From NCBI RefSeq assembly GCF_900116015.1, contig NZ_FOYH01000004.1, positions 124,001 through 188,000 on the forward strand: a stretch of DNA of 64,000 nucleotides, given 5' to 3'. A program made the translations under genes and the position numbers. The DNA is from Enterobacter sp. kpr-6 (lineage in GTDB: Bacteria; Pseudomonadota; Gammaproteobacteria; Enterobacterales; Enterobacteriaceae). A model generated the notes under the pieces. That model did not search any database, was not told the origin of the DNA, and worked only from the letters and a program-made list of their open reading frames with translations. Positions 28,768-38,867 of the stretch are shown here, piece by piece. Positions within the stretch are counted from its first letter, which is position 1. The number at the start of each line of letters is the position of its first letter.

Positions 28768-30264
28768 TCAACGGCTAAATGGATTGGCCGCGTTGCTGGT
28801 ATTGCGTGCTGCTGCGGGTTCCATTGACGCCTGGGACTCTGAGCCAGTCATATCGGCAGTCATGCTCTGCACATGCGCATCCTGCTGTGGATTTTCCGGC
28901 GCTACCGCTTCAGGCGTGGTAGAGGTCGCTTTACCCAGCGTGCTGTTCAGTGCCACCAGATCCTGCTCATTCAGCGTACCGAGGGCAGATTTGATGTTCA
29001 GTTGGTTAATCAGGTAGTTATAACGCGCGCTGGAGAGCTGCTGTTTAGCGTTATACAGCGTGGTTGTCGCATCCAGCACGTCCACGATAGTACGCGTACC
29101 TACGGAGTAACCTGCTTCACTCGCGTCTAAAGAACTTTGCGCAGAAACAACGGCCTGTTTGTAAGCGTTGATGCTGCTGATGGACGCGTTCACGTTGTTA
29201 AAGGAAGAACGCACGGTCTGCACAACGCTGCGGTGTGCGGTTTCCAGTTGCTCGCTGGCGCTAACAAAGTTGTACTGCGCCTGTTTCACCTGCGAGTTAA
29301 CCATCCCGCCCTGGAAGATCGGCAGTGAGAAACTTAAGCCCACTTTGTTCTGGCCGATGTTGCTGTCATCGAACTGACCCTGACTCCCTGCCGCACCGCT
29401 GGTTCTGGAGCCGCTGTAGGAGGTATCAGAAACGGATGAGGAGGCGGTCAAATCCAGCGTCGGCAGATGGCCGTCCTGCGCGAGGCGGATTTGCTCACGC
29501 GCCAGATCCTGCGACAGGCGCGCCTGCAACAGCGTCAGGTTGCGGTTTTCCGCTTCTTTCAGCAGCGCATTCACCGCCTGCGGTTTGTCGGTTTTAAAGC
29601 TATCGACGTTTAATGCAGCCAGTTCCGGGTAGTAATTACCGGTCACCTGACGCAGTTGTTCAACGGCGTTATCGAGGTTATTACGCGCGGTCACTTCATC
29701 CGCCAGCACGGTGTCGTACTGCGAGCGGGCGTTCTGCACGTCGGTGATCGCCACAAGTCCTACGTTAAAGCGCTGGGTGGTTTGATCCAACTGGCGATAA
29801 ATGGCCTGTTTTTGCGCTTCGGTAAAGGAGAGCGAATCAATTGCGCTTAAGACGTTAAAGTAGGCAGTCGCGGTGTTCAGGATCAGCGTTTGCTGGTCAG
29901 TCTGGAAGGTCACATCCTGAATACCCGCTGATTTTTCCTGCAAAGTAAGCGCACGCCACTTTGACATATCAAACAAGGTTTGTGTAAGTTGCAAAGAAGC
30001 GCTGGTCGCGTTGGAGTTGATACCATTGCTGTCGCGATAGCCATTGCTGTAGGTGTAATCCGCACCCAAACCCAGCTGTGGCAGTAACGGGCTGCGTGCT
30101 TCGTTAATTTTCTCGAATGCGGCATCGCGGTCTGCGGCAGAACGACGCAGTTCCGGGTTGCTCAAACGCGCCTGCTTATAAACCTGAATCAGGTTCTCTG
30201 CCTGGCTCACTGCACTGAAACCGGCAAGGCTCAGTCCGATTAGGATGGGGAGCAATTTCTTCAT
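28768..30264 (-). CDS. tolC: Outer-membrane efflux channel TolC
   Basis: 498 residues from ATG 30264. That ATG is preferred over the one two codons upstream because AAGGA then lies 6 nt away and the protein begins MKKLLPILIGLSLAGFSAVS, a signal peptide cut after SQA-ENL. The duplicated OEP repeats are visible: NPELRRSAADRDAAFEKINE / SPLLPQLGLGADYTYSNGY in the first half and GHLPTLDLTASS / GLSFSLPIFQGG in the second. The trimer forms the outer-membrane duct for AcrAB, EmrAB, MacAB and haemolysin-type exporters. The HlyD/DUF2955 pair at 21-23 kb is a candidate client. The C-terminal ~45 residues (TSTTPEAVAPENPQQD...) are variable between species. Divergent from nudF. Confidence 0.98.
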   Translation of the reverse strand: MKKLLPILIGLSLAGFSAVSQAENLIQVYKQARLSNPELRRSAADRDAAFEKINEARSPLLPQLGLGADYTYSNGYRDSNGINSNATSASLQLTQTLFDMSKWRALTLQEKSAGIQDVTFQTDQQTLILNTATAYFNVLSAIDSLSFTEAQKQAIYRQLDQTTQRFNVGLVAITDVQNARSQYDTVLADEVTARNNLDNAVEQLRQVTGNYYPELAALNVDSFKTDKPQAVNALLKEAENRNLTLLQARLSQDLAREQIRLAQDGHLPTLDLTASSSVSDTSYSGSRTSGAAGSQGQFDDSNIGQNKVGLSFSLPIFQGGMVNSQVKQAQYNFVSASEQLETAHRSVVQTVRSSFNNVNASISSINAYKQAVVSAQSSLDASEAGYSVGTRTIVDVLDATTTLYNAKQQLSSARYNYLINQLNIKSALGTLNEQDLVALNSTLGKATSTTPEAVAPENPQQDAHVQSMTADMTGSESQASMEPAAARNTSNAANPFSR

Positions 30265-30467
30265 TTGCATTCCTTGTTGTGAAGCATGATGTAGCGCTGA
30301 TCTCAATTAAAATTAATGGCAATACTACCAGAGAGTACCACTGGAAAAGGTTGGCGTTACGTGCCATCCGGCGGTAATTTGCACCAATCTATCATAAGGT
30401 GGATAAAACGGCAGTCACTGAGCCTTGAAATCCACAATTTCGCCATTATTTGCTACCAGGATTACCG

Positions 30468-31100
30468 ATGAGCAAACACAATCCTTCAGCCACGACTTTC
30501 ACCAAAAATGATGTAGAAATTATTGCACGGGAAACGCTGTACAGCGGTTTTTTTTCGCTCGATTTGTACCGTTTTCGACATCGCCTTTTCAATGGTGAAA
30601 TGAGCGGTGAGGTGCGGCGTGAAATTTTTGAACGCGGTCACGCGGCAGTCTTGCTACCCTATGACCCAGTACGTGATGAAATTGTGCTGATCGAGCAGAT
30701 CCGCATTGCCGCGTATGACACCAGCGAAACCCCATGGCTGCTGGAGTTAGTCGCGGGGATGATCGAAGAAGGCGAAAGCGAAGAAGAAGTGGCGCGCCGT
30801 GAAGCCGTCGAAGAGTCGGGGCTGGTTGTCGAACGCGTCAAAAAAATGTTGAGCTATCTGGCAAGCCCTGGCGGCACCAGCGAGCGCTTAACTGTTATGG
30901 TAGGCGAAGTGGATGCCACGCAGGCCGAAGGTATACATGGCCTGGTGGATGAAAACGAAGATATTCGTGTTCAGGTGGTGAGCCGGGAGCAGGCTTACCA
31001 GTGGGTAGAAGAGGGGAAAATTGACAACGCAGCGTCTGTCATCGCCTTGCAATGGCTGCAACTGCATTATAAAGAATTGAGAAACGAGTGGATAAAATGA
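30468..31100 (+). CDS. nudF: ADP-ribose pyrophosphatase
   Basis: 210 residues from ATG 30468, matching K-12 NudF in length. The Nudix box is complete: [20 protein letters not shown] followed by SG (G-x5-E-x7-REUXEE-x-G, about residues 97-118). It hydrolyses ADP-ribose to AMP and ribose 5-phosphate. It is the first gene of nudF-yqiB-cpdA-yqiA-parE; the stop overlaps the yqiB start by 4 nt (ATGA). Divergent from tolC, sharing a ~200-bp regulatory gap. Confidence 0.96.
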   Translation: MSKHNPSATTFTKNDVEIIARETLYSGFFSLDLYRFRHRLFNGEMSGEVRREIFERGHAAVLLPYDPVRDEIVLIEQIRIAAYDTSETPWLLELVAGMIEEGESEEEVARREAVEESGLVVERVKKMLSYLASPGGTSERLTVMVGEVDATQAEGIHGLVDENEDIRVQVVSREQAYQWVEEGKIDNAASVIALQWLQLHYKELRNEWIK

Positions 31101-31519
31101 AGCGTTACACACCTGACTTCCCTGAAATGATGCGCCTGTGCGAAACCAATTTCGCCCAGTTGCGCCGCCTGTTGCCTCGCAATGACGCACCCGGCGAAGC
31201 AGTGAGCTATCAGGTGGCAAATGCGCAGTACCGATTAACGATTATCGAATCAACCCGCTACACTACGCTTGTGGAAATTGTGCAAACCGTTCCGGCCATC
31301 AGTTACTGGAGTCTGCCGTCCATGACGGTGCGTCTGTATCACGATGCGATGGTGGCCGAAGTGTGTTCAAGTCAGCAGATCTTTCGCTTCAAAGCGCGGT
31401 ATGATTACCCAAACAAAAAGTTGCATCAACGCGACGAAAAGCATCAAATTAATCAGTTTCTGGCCGACTGGCTGCGTTACTGTTTAGCACATGGAGCAAT
31501 GGCGATTCCGGTTTGTTAG
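31097..31519 (+). CDS. yqiB: DUF1249 protein YqiB
   Basis: 140 residues, the K-12 length, from ATG 31097 overlapping the nudF stop. The sequence is typical of DUF1249: [20 protein letters not shown] at the start, [20 protein letters not shown] in the middle, [20 protein letters not shown] near the end. It is cytosolic, with no known catalytic motif and no assigned function. The fixed place between nudF and cpdA across enterobacteria suggests co-expression rather than a known shared pathway. Confidence 0.94.
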   Translation: MKRYTPDFPEMMRLCETNFAQLRRLLPRNDAPGEAVSYQVANAQYRLTIIESTRYTTLVEIVQTVPAISYWSLPSMTVRLYHDAMVAEVCSSQQIFRFKARYDYPNKKLHQRDEKHQINQFLADWLRYCLAHGAMAIPVC

Positions 31520-31543
31520 CGTCGTGAAACCTAAGGACACCAT

Positions 31544-32371
31544 TTGGAAAGCCTGTTAAACCTGGTACTGGCTGGTGAGGCCAATGTCAGGATCTTACAA
31601 ATAACCGATACTCACCTGTTTGCCGAAAAGCACGAGACGCTGTTAGGGATCAATACCTGGGAAAGCTATCAGGCGGTGCTGGATGCCATCCACGCCGAAC
31701 AGCGTAACTGCGACCTTATTGTCGCAACGGGCGATCTGGCACAGGATCACACGGCTGCGGCCTATCAGCATTTCGCTGAAGGCATCGCAAGTTTTCACGC
31801 GCCCTGCGTATGGCTGCCAGGCAATCACGATTTCCAGCCCGCGATGTACGGTGCGCTTCAGGAAGCCGGTATTTCGCCATCAAAGCGTGTTTTTGCCGGT
31901 GAGCACTGGCAAATTCTGCTGCTCGACAGCCAGGTGTTTGGCGTGCCGCACGGTGAGCTGAGTGAATTCCAGCTTGAGTGGCTTGAGCAAAAGCTGTCTG
32001 ATGCGCCGGATCGTCACACGCTGTTGCTGCTGCATCACCATCCGCTTCCGGCAGGCTGCGGCTGGCTGGATCAGCACAGTCTGCGCAACGCGCAGGAGCT
32101 GGATAACGTGCTGGTGCGCTTCCCCCGCGTCAAACATTTGCTGTGTGGTCACATCCATCAGGAACAGGATTTAAACTGGAACGGTCGCCGGATGCTGGCC
32201 ACGCCGTCCACCTGCGTGCAGTTCAAACCGCACTGTTCTAATTTTACGCTGGATACCATTGCACCCGGCTGGCGCTGGCTGGAGCTGTGCGCCGACGGCA
32301 CGGTGCATACCGAAGTGTGCCGCCTGCAAAGCACGCAGTTCAACCCGGATACCGCTTCAGAAGGATACTGA
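31544..32371 (+). CDS. cpdA: 3',5'-cyclic-AMP phosphodiesterase CpdA
   Basis: 275 residues with a TTG start at 31544 (AAGGACACCA upstream), as in E. coli. The metallophosphoesterase motifs are all present: [30 protein letters not shown] and GHIHQE. The enzyme lowers cAMP by hydrolysis to AMP and so tunes CRP-dependent gene expression. The rare TTG start may keep expression low. The stop overlaps the yqiA ATG (TGATG). Confidence 0.97.
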   Translation: MESLLNLVLAGEANVRILQITDTHLFAEKHETLLGINTWESYQAVLDAIHAEQRNCDLIVATGDLAQDHTAAAYQHFAEGIASFHAPCVWLPGNHDFQPAMYGALQEAGISPSKRVFAGEHWQILLLDSQVFGVPHGELSEFQLEWLEQKLSDAPDRHTLLLLHHHPLPAGCGWLDQHSLRNAQELDNVLVRFPRVKHLLCGHIHQEQDLNWNGRRMLATPSTCVQFKPHCSNFTLDTIAPGWRWLELCADGTVHTEVCRLQSTQFNPDTASEGY

Positions 32372-32946
32372 TGTCAACGCTCCTCTATCTGCACGGCTTT
32401 AATAGCTCGCCACGGTCGGCGAAAGCCACTCAGCTACAACAATGGCTGGCGCAGACGCACCCACACATTTATATGGAAGTCCCGCAGTTGCCACCTTATC
32501 CGGGTGAAGCCGCCGAACTGCTGGAATCGCTGGTGCTCAAACATGGCGGCGAGCCCATTGGCATTGTCGGATCGTCGCTCGGCGGCTACTACGCCACCTG
32601 GCTTTCACAATGTTTTATGCTGCCGGCGGTGGTCGTGAACCCGGCGGTGAGGCCGTTTGACCTGCTGCAAGATTTTCTGGGGCAGAACGAGAACCCCTAC
32701 ACCGGGCAGCAATATGTGCTAGAGTCACGCCATATTTACGATCTCAAAGTCATGCAAATCGACCCGCTGGAAGCGCCAGATTTACTCTGGCTGTTGCAGC
32801 AAACGGGCGATGAAGTGCTGGATTACCGCCAGGCCGTCGCCTATTACGCGTCATGCCGCCAGACTGTTATTGAAGGCGGGAACCATGCTTTTACGGGCTT
32901 TGACGATTATTTCACCCAGATTATCGATTTCCTCGGGCTTAACTAA
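32371..32946 (+). CDS. yqiA: Alpha/beta-hydrolase esterase YqiA
   Basis: 191 residues from ATG 32371. It is a compact alpha/beta hydrolase with the oxyanion strand [13 protein letters not shown] (HGFNSS), nucleophile elbow GSSLGGYYA (Ser near residue 72), and a late acid/His pair ([12 protein letters not shown] and [12 protein letters not shown]). E. coli YqiA is an esterase acting on short acyl esters and palmitoyl-CoA. Translationally coupled to cpdA and 39 bp before parE. Confidence 0.94.
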   Translation: MSTLLYLHGFNSSPRSAKATQLQQWLAQTHPHIYMEVPQLPPYPGEAAELLESLVLKHGGEPIGIVGSSLGGYYATWLSQCFMLPAVVVNPAVRPFDLLQDFLGQNENPYTGQQYVLESRHIYDLKVMQIDPLEAPDLLWLLQQTGDEVLDYRQAVAYYASCRQTVIEGGNHAFTGFDDYFTQIIDFLGLN

Positions 32947-32985
32947 CCTCCCGGAAACGATGCGGTCACTATCTACGAACTAACC

Positions 32986-34878
32986 ATGACGCAATCCTAT
33001 AACGCTGATGCCATTGAGGTCCTGACCGGGCTTGAGCCGGTTCGCCGCCGTCCGGGGATGTACACGGACACCACCCGTCCAAACCATTTGGGCCAGGAAG
33101 TGATTGATAACAGCGTGGATGAGGCGCTGGCAGGTCACGCGAAGCGCGTGGATGTCATCCTCCATGCCGATCAGTCGCTTGAAGTTATCGATGATGGACG
33201 TGGTATGCCGGTGGATATCCACCCGGAAGAGGGGGTTCCAGCGGTTGAGCTGATCCTCTGTCGTCTGCACGCGGGCGGTAAATTCTCCAACAAAAACTAC
33301 CAGTTTTCCGGCGGCCTTCACGGCGTGGGGATCTCCGTGGTTAACGCCCTGTCAAAACGGGTGGAAGTGAACGTCAAACGCGACGGGAAAATCTACAACA
33401 TTGCCTTTGAAAACGGCGAGAAAGTGAAAGAGCTGGACGTGGTCGGCACCTGCGCGAAGCGCAATACCGGCACCAGCGTTCACTTCTGGCCGGATGAAAG
33501 TTTCTTCGACAGCCCGCGTTTTTCCGTCTCGCGCCTGATGCACGTGCTGAAAGCCAAAGCGGTGCTCTGTCCTGGCGTTGAAATCACCTTTAAAGATGAA
33601 GTCAACGGCAGCGAACAGCGCTGGTGCTACGCTGACGGCCTGAACGATTATCTGGGTGAAGCGGTCAACGGCTTACCGACGCTGCCTGAAAAACCCTTCG
33701 TTGGCAGTTTTGCTGGCGACGTTGAAGCGGTGGACTGGGCGCTGTTGTGGCTGCCGGAAGGCGGTGAATTACTGACGGAAAGCTACGTCAACCTGATCCC
33801 GACCATGCAGGGCGGTACGCACGTTAACGGTCTGCGTCAGGGCCTGCTCGACGCGATGCGTGAATTCTGCGAATACCGCAACATCCTGCCGCGCGGTGTA
33901 AAACTGTCGGCGGAAGATATCTGGGATCGCTGCGCCTACGTGCTGTCGGTCAAAATGCAGGACCCGCAGTTCGCCGGACAGACCAAAGAACGTCTCTCCT
34001 CGCGCCAGTGCGCGGCGTTCGTTTCCGGCGTGGTCAAAGATGCGTTCAGCCTGTGGCTGAACCAGAACGTCCAGTCGGCAGAAATGCTGGCAGAGATGGC
34101 GATTTCCAGCGCCCAGCGCCGGATGCGTGCCGCCAAAAAAGTGGTGCGTAAAAAGCTCACCAGCGGCCCGGCGTTGCCCGGTAAACTGGCAGACTGTACC
34201 GCGCAGGATCTCAGCCGTACCGAGCTATTCCTCGTGGAAGGGGATTCCGCAGGCGGTTCGGCGAAGCAGGCGCGCGATCGTGAGTTTCAGGCGATTATGC
34301 CGCTGAAAGGCAAGATCCTTAACACCTGGGAAGTCTCGTCTGACGAAGTGCTGGCCTCGCAGGAAGTGCATGATATTTCGGTGGCGATTGGCATCGATCC
34401 CGACAGCGAAGATCTGAGCCAGCTCCGCTACGGCAAAATTTGTATCCTCGCGGATGCGGATTCCGATGGGCTGCACATCGCCACGCTGCTGTGCGCCCTG
34501 TTCGTGAAGCACTTCCGCACGCTGGTTAAGCACGGTCACGTTCACGTGGCGTTGCCGCCGCTCTACCGCATCGATCTGGGTAAAGAAGTCTATTACGCCC
34601 TGACGGAAGAGGAAAAAGCGGGCGTGCTGGAGCAGCTTAAGCGCAAGAAAGGCAAGCCGAACGTGCAGCGCTTTAAAGGTCTGGGTGAAATGAACCCGAT
34701 GCAATTGCGCGAAACCACGCTTGATCCGAACACCCGCCGTCTGGTGCAACTGGTGATCAGCGACGAGGATGACCAGCGTACGAATGCCGTTATGGATATG
34801 CTGCTGGCGAAGAAACGTTCTGAAGATCGGCGTAACTGGTTGCAGGAAAAAGGCGACATGGCTGATATTGAAGGCTAA
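32986..34878 (+). CDS. parE: DNA topoisomerase IV subunit B
   Basis: 630 residues, exactly the E. coli length. The GHKL ATPase domain is visible as EVIDNSVDEALAGHA, VIDDGRGMPVD and GGLHGVGISVVNALS. The transducer follows, then the TOPRIM domain (EGDSAGGSAKQARDREFQ and ILADADSDGLH) that carries the metal site and the quinolone-contact region. With ParC it decatenates sister chromosomes. The residues I can compare in the quinolone-determining region look wild type. A strong terminator follows at 34889-34920. Confidence 0.98.
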   Translation: MTQSYNADAIEVLTGLEPVRRRPGMYTDTTRPNHLGQEVIDNSVDEALAGHAKRVDVILHADQSLEVIDDGRGMPVDIHPEEGVPAVELILCRLHAGGKFSNKNYQFSGGLHGVGISVVNALSKRVEVNVKRDGKIYNIAFENGEKVKELDVVGTCAKRNTGTSVHFWPDESFFDSPRFSVSRLMHVLKAKAVLCPGVEITFKDEVNGSEQRWCYADGLNDYLGEAVNGLPTLPEKPFVGSFAGDVEAVDWALLWLPEGGELLTESYVNLIPTMQGGTHVNGLRQGLLDAMREFCEYRNILPRGVKLSAEDIWDRCAYVLSVKMQDPQFAGQTKERLSSRQCAAFVSGVVKDAFSLWLNQNVQSAEMLAEMAISSAQRRMRAAKKVVRKKLTSGPALPGKLADCTAQDLSRTELFLVEGDSAGGSAKQARDREFQAIMPLKGKILNTWEVSSDEVLASQEVHDISVAIGIDPDSEDLSQLRYGKICILADADSDGLHIATLLCALFVKHFRTLVKHGHVHVALPPLYRIDLGKEVYYALTEEEKAGVLEQLKRKKGKPNVQRFKGLGEMNPMQLRETTLDPNTRRLVQLVISDEDDQRTNAVMDMLLAKKRSEDRRNWLQEKGDMADIEG

Positions 34879-34888
34879 TTAAATAAAC

Positions 34889-34920
34889 ATCGGGGCTAAA
34901 TAAATAGCCCCGATTTTTTT
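34889..34920 (+). terminator. Rho-independent terminator of parE
   Basis: ATCGGGGCT (34889-34897) pairs with AGCCCCGAT around an 8-nt AT loop and is followed directly by seven T residues. It ends the nudF-parE operon and lies against the converging glycosyltransferase stop. Confidence 0.92.
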
Positions 34921-35770
34921 ATCCCATCACTTTTTTTAATTTCACTAAGACATTTCTTGTCTCATTAATAATATTTTTCTTGAGTCTGAGCCACGGAAAA
35001 ACCAGGTATAGCCAGAGTAAATATTTTTTCTGATCGCTGCCTTCCAGCGTCACGACAGGTGTTTTTAACTGCGCATACTGACTTTTCTTAATCTTTTTCA
35101 GTGCGGCTTTATCTACCCCGGTATACAGCAAGCCGAGATCCCGGTAATTCTCGATATGATAAAACCCTTCACTGTCGGGGACTTTAGCAATACCGATAGA
35201 AAAGGGGATCGGGCCGGTTGTGCGCAACACACCCATGCGGCCAATGCCGTAGATCCAGGGTTTGTAGTGGTTAATGCGCCCGGCGACTTCATCAATCACG
35301 GCCTTAATATACGGCGAGGCGGGGCTGGCGGTAATATTCCACTGCTGGTATTCGCCATTCTGCAGGAAACAAAGTTCATCGTGGCGGCCTTTGGTATTAT
35401 CAAATCCGCAGGCGTTATTATCCCAGCTACAGAGCAGCAGTTCACAATCATCGGGAATAATGTCATCGAGCGGTTTAGCGCTGGAGCTTTTCACATCCAG
35501 ATAGACGCCACCCTCAATATAAATCAGCAGATAACGAAAAAAGTCTGCCCGCGCGGCACCGTATTCAGGATTAATTTTAAGCCAGGTATTAAGCATGGCC
35601 TGACCGTAATGAAGCTGGATAAAATCGATAATGCGCTGTTCGTCATAGAAATGATATTCCCAGCCAGGATTGTTTTTTTGCAAATCCTCAATTGAAGCGA
35701 CAATCCCATCAGGTAAGGCATTCCAGCCTTTGGTATAAATCTGATGGATCTTTCTTGGTACTTTTTTCAT
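34919..35770 (-). CDS. GT32-like glycosyltransferase (sugar-binding DXD-family)
   Basis: 283 residues from ATG 35770 (TAGGA 5 nt before; an ATG two codons upstream is possible). It resembles the OCH1/GT32 'glycosyltransferase sugar-binding region' family: IPRKIHQ-like start (VPRKIHQIYTKGWNALP), NNPGWEYHFYD, EYGAARADFFRYLLIYIEGG, VYLDVKSS. The place of the DXD metal motif reads D-V-K, as in some bacterial members. A basic hydrophobic C-terminus (LLWLYLVFPWLRLKK) suggests membrane attachment. Such enzymes add sugars to capsule, lipopolysaccharide or glycolipid acceptors. It stands alone, AT-rich beside parE, where K-12 has none, so it is probably acquired. Acceptor and donor unknown. Confidence 0.7.
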   Translation of the reverse strand: MKKVPRKIHQIYTKGWNALPDGIVASIEDLQKNNPGWEYHFYDEQRIIDFIQLHYGQAMLNTWLKINPEYGAARADFFRYLLIYIEGGVYLDVKSSSAKPLDDIIPDDCELLLCSWDNNACGFDNTKGRHDELCFLQNGEYQQWNITASPASPYIKAVIDEVAGRINHYKPWIYGIGRMGVLRTTGPIPFSIGIAKVPDSEGFYHIENYRDLGLLYTGVDKAALKKIKKSQYAQLKTPVVTLEGSDQKKYLLWLYLVFPWLRLKKNIINETRNVLVKLKKVMG

Positions 35771-35942
35771 AGACATCCTATAACAGCGAGATCCGCGCCC
35801 AGAGAAATAAAAATGAATGCAAGCAAGATAAAAAAAACAAAAAAATAACAAATCACACAATCAGACAAGACTTTCTGAGATTTAGTTCCGGTACATTGTC
35901 TGAATCGCTGTGCATGTGATAACCCTCTCAAAATTAACCCTT

Positions 35943-36809
35943 TTAAGCCGGTTTAGTTAAGCCTGAGTGATTTTTCCGGTACTGCAATGGCGTCTCGCCG
36001 ATGCCTTTTTTAAACGCGCTAATGAAATAAGTCGTGTCAGAAAACCCCACCACGGCGGCCACCTCACTGACGCTCATCGGGCTGTGCAGCAGGTTTTCGC
36101 AGGCTTTGCGCAGGCGGATGGTGTTCAGATACTGATGAATAGGTTCCCCGGTTTCAAAGTGAAAACGGCGTGACAGATAGCTGCGCGATTTCCCCAGTTC
36201 CTCTGCCAGTTTGTCGAGGCTAAATTTTTCCCGGTAGTTTTCCTCCAGCCAGAACATCACCTGAGTGGCGATGGCATGGCGATCGTCCGACGGCGCGGCG
36301 TTGTGTTCGGGCAGCAGACAAAACAGATGCAGCAGCAGAGAGGCCACCTGCTCAGCGTGCAGATTCCCTTTACCCGCCAGCCGGGCGTAAAGGCTAAAGA
36401 GTTGATCAATATGCGTGTGCTGGTCAGAGACATCCGCTACAAACGCCGGACCACCGCGCGCGGAGAGGTCTTTCAGTCGCCGCTGATTTTGCGGGAAATC
36501 ACGCAAAATTTTCAGCACCGCATGGTGATCGACATGAATAATTGTGCGCCGGTAACGGTCCTCAGCTTTCTCATCGACCATGACTTTGTGGAGAGTAAAC
36601 GGCGGGAAGATAAACAGGCGACCAGGCCGCATGGTGTACTGGCGGTTATCGACAATCACCACGCCAAATCCTTCCTCGACGTACAGCACTTCCAGACATT
36701 GATGCCAGTGATGGTAGCGCACCGTATTGGCAAAAAGTCGGCTGAACGACGCAATGGTGTCGTTGAGGGTAATCAGCTCCAGTTTATCGGGCTGCCAGAT
36801 TTCAGTCAT
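35943..36809 (-). CDS. AraC-family regulator with cupin sensor, probable regulator of the uronide locus
   Basis: 288 residues. The N-terminal part is an AraC-type cupin sensor domain (YHHWHQCLEVLYVEEGFGVV, RPGRLFIFPPFTLHKV). The C-terminal ~100 residues are a double helix-turn-helix (LDKLAEELGKSRSYLSRRFH and SVSEVAAVVGFSDTTYFISA, then KKGIGETPLQYRK). It is divergent from the DUF2264 gene with a 166-bp gap, the standard layout for a local activator responding to an inducing sugar. The residues that bind the ligand cannot be read from the sequence. Not present between parE and ygiN in K-12. Confidence 0.85.
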   Translation of the reverse strand: MTEIWQPDKLELITLNDTIASFSRLFANTVRYHHWHQCLEVLYVEEGFGVVIVDNRQYTMRPGRLFIFPPFTLHKVMVDEKAEDRYRRTIIHVDHHAVLKILRDFPQNQRRLKDLSARGGPAFVADVSDQHTHIDQLFSLYARLAGKGNLHAEQVASLLLHLFCLLPEHNAAPSDDRHAIATQVMFWLEENYREKFSLDKLAEELGKSRSYLSRRFHFETGEPIHQYLNTIRLRKACENLLHSPMSVSEVAAVVGFSDTTYFISAFKKGIGETPLQYRKNHSGLTKPA

Positions 36810-36975
36810 GGTGCAATATTTCTCAATTTTTCCGCGCTAAATTCAATTTATAAACCGTTTTTTTAAATTTTCTAACCGGGGTGTTCCGGAGAGTTCTCCG
36901 GGTGTGACAGAGCTAACATTTCTGCCAGTTACCGATTCACTATGCTTTAGCCACGTGAATGTGAGAGGCAGAATC

Positions 36976-38814
36976 ATGCTGGCGGCAAATACTAAAACAT
37001 CAAATAAATTGTCTTCCCGTGCGGAGGTGGTTGAGGCATTAATGACCATGCTCGGCGCGCTCGACAGGCAGTTTCCGGCGGGCAGTTCGCACTTTTCGTT
37101 AGGCAATACCTGTGCGCATTACAGTGCAGACATTGCCGAAATGGAGGGATTATCCCGCGCGCTGTGGGGAATGTTTCCGCTGATGGCCGCCGGTGAGTCA
37201 GTTCCGTTTAGCGACAAATACCTTACGGCAATCAAGATCGGCACCGATCCACAAAGCGACGGCTACTGGGGCGAAACTCAGCCCTACGATCAGCGCCTGG
37301 TGGAGATGGCGGCCTACGGTCTGGGGCTTTCGCTGATGCAGGATAAGCTGCTGGAAAGTTTCACGCCGCGCGAGCGTGAAAATCTGCATCGCTGGTTAAA
37401 CCAAATCACCGATGCGCAGATGCCGGACAGCAACTGGAACTATTTCGCCATCATGGTTCAGTTAGGTTTTAAACGCGCCGGATTACCCTGGGACGCGGCG
37501 GCCATCGAACGTCGCTTCACCCTGATGGAAGCCTACTACCTTGGCGACGGCTGGTATTCCGACGGCCCCGGCCGCCCGAAAGATTACTACATCTCAATGG
37601 CATTCCATTTTTACGGTCTGATTTACGCCACGCTTAATGCCGACGACGATCCCACGCGTGCCGCCACGCTGCGTGACCGGGCCCACTTGTTTGCACAGGA
37701 TTTTATTTACCTGTCGGCGGCAGGCGGCGAATCCGTCCCCTTCGGGCGCAGCCTGACCTACCGGTTTGCGATGGTCGCTTTCTGGAGCGCGGTCGCCTTT
37801 GCGGAGCTGGACGTGTTCAGCCCCGGCGTGGTGAAAGGGCTGGTACTGCGTCATTTACGCTGGTGGCTGGAGCAACCGATTTTTGATCGCGACGGCATTC
37901 TGACGCTCGGCTTTGCCTATCCGAACCTGGCGTTTTGTGAAGACTACAACTCCCCCGGCTCGCCCTACTGGGCGCTGAAAGTGTTTTTAATGCTGGCGCT
38001 GCCTGACGACCATGCTTTCTGGCAGGCAGAAGAGTTGCCGCTGCCTGCACTTTCCGAAAAGCACGCGATCCCCCATGCGCAGCAAATTTTGCAGCACAGC
38101 GAACATTCGCAGCACGTGGTGATGCTCACTTCCGGGCAACTGGAGCTGAATAACTACGTCAACACCGAGGCGAAATACACCAAATTTGCCTATTCAAGCC
38201 GCTTTGGTTTCACCATTGAGCGGGGGCGTTTTGGCATTAAACACGCCGCCTGCGACTCCATGCTGTTGCTCTCTGAAGGCGATGATTACTACCGTGGCCG
38301 CCGCGCGTGCGAAGAGGTGGTGGTTAACGATGACTTTATTGCGTCACGCTGGTCGCCCTGGCACGACGTGCACGTCAGGACCTGGCTGATCCCCTGCGGC
38401 GAGTGGCATGTCCGTGTGCATCACATTGACAGCGCCCGCCATCTGGACAGCGTGGAGGGTGGATTTGCGGTGATGAAAGCGCCGCATCAGCACATTCATA
38501 CTGACGGCAAAACGGGCTGTCTGGTGCAGGCAAAAAATGGCACCAGCGCGATTGTTTCTTTATCAGCCGCGCTGACACGCGATGGCGACTGCATTATCAC
38601 GCCGCCGAACAGCAGCATTATGTTTGCGGAATGCGCCGCCATTCCGGTATTAACCGGAAAAATTCCACCGGGTGAACACTGGCTTTATTGCGCCGTGCGC
38701 GCCGGAGCGGATGAGGGTGGATTTACGGATGCCATCCCGTTTGTACAGCATGAAAATAACGCGCTTACCGTGCGGCATCCTGCACTGGCAAACGACATGA
38801 TTATTACGCTTTAA
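36976..38814 (+). CDS. DUF2264 protein, probable carbohydrate-active enzyme
   Basis: 612 residues from ATG 36976, chosen because GAGAGG lies 7 nt upstream; the longer GTG frame at 36904 enters the divergent promoter. Typical DUF2264 segments are visible: FSLGNTCAHYSADIAEMEGL, WLNQITDAQMPDSNWNYFAI, DGWYSDGPGRPKDYYISMAF, GRSLTYRFAMVAFW. The pattern of aromatic residues and paired helices suggests an (alpha/alpha)6 barrel, as in polysaccharide lyases and GH88, followed by a beta-rich C-terminal part. The catalytic role is not established. It has no signal peptide, so it acts on imported material. It is first in an operon with a symporter and GH88 hydrolase, which argues for a function in uronic-oligosaccharide breakdown. 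Confidence 0.8.
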   Translation: MLAANTKTSNKLSSRAEVVEALMTMLGALDRQFPAGSSHFSLGNTCAHYSADIAEMEGLSRALWGMFPLMAAGESVPFSDKYLTAIKIGTDPQSDGYWGETQPYDQRLVEMAAYGLGLSLMQDKLLESFTPRERENLHRWLNQITDAQMPDSNWNYFAIMVQLGFKRAGLPWDAAAIERRFTLMEAYYLGDGWYSDGPGRPKDYYISMAFHFYGLIYATLNADDDPTRAATLRDRAHLFAQDFIYLSAAGGESVPFGRSLTYRFAMVAFWSAVAFAELDVFSPGVVKGLVLRHLRWWLEQPIFDRDGILTLGFAYPNLAFCEDYNSPGSPYWALKVFLMLALPDDHAFWQAEELPLPALSEKHAIPHAQQILQHSEHSQHVVMLTSGQLELNNYVNTEAKYTKFAYSSRFGFTIERGRFGIKHAACDSMLLLSEGDDYYRGRRACEEVVVNDDFIASRWSPWHDVHVRTWLIPCGEWHVRVHHIDSARHLDSVEGGFAVMKAPHQHIHTDGKTGCLVQAKNGTSAIVSLSAALTRDGDCIITPPNSSIMFAECAAIPVLTGKIPPGEHWLYCAVRAGADEGGFTDAIPFVQHENNALTVRHPALANDMIITL

Positions 38815-38867
38815 AGACCCACATAAAACTTAACCTCTGTATAAGACATGCTTTCATCGAGGATAGT

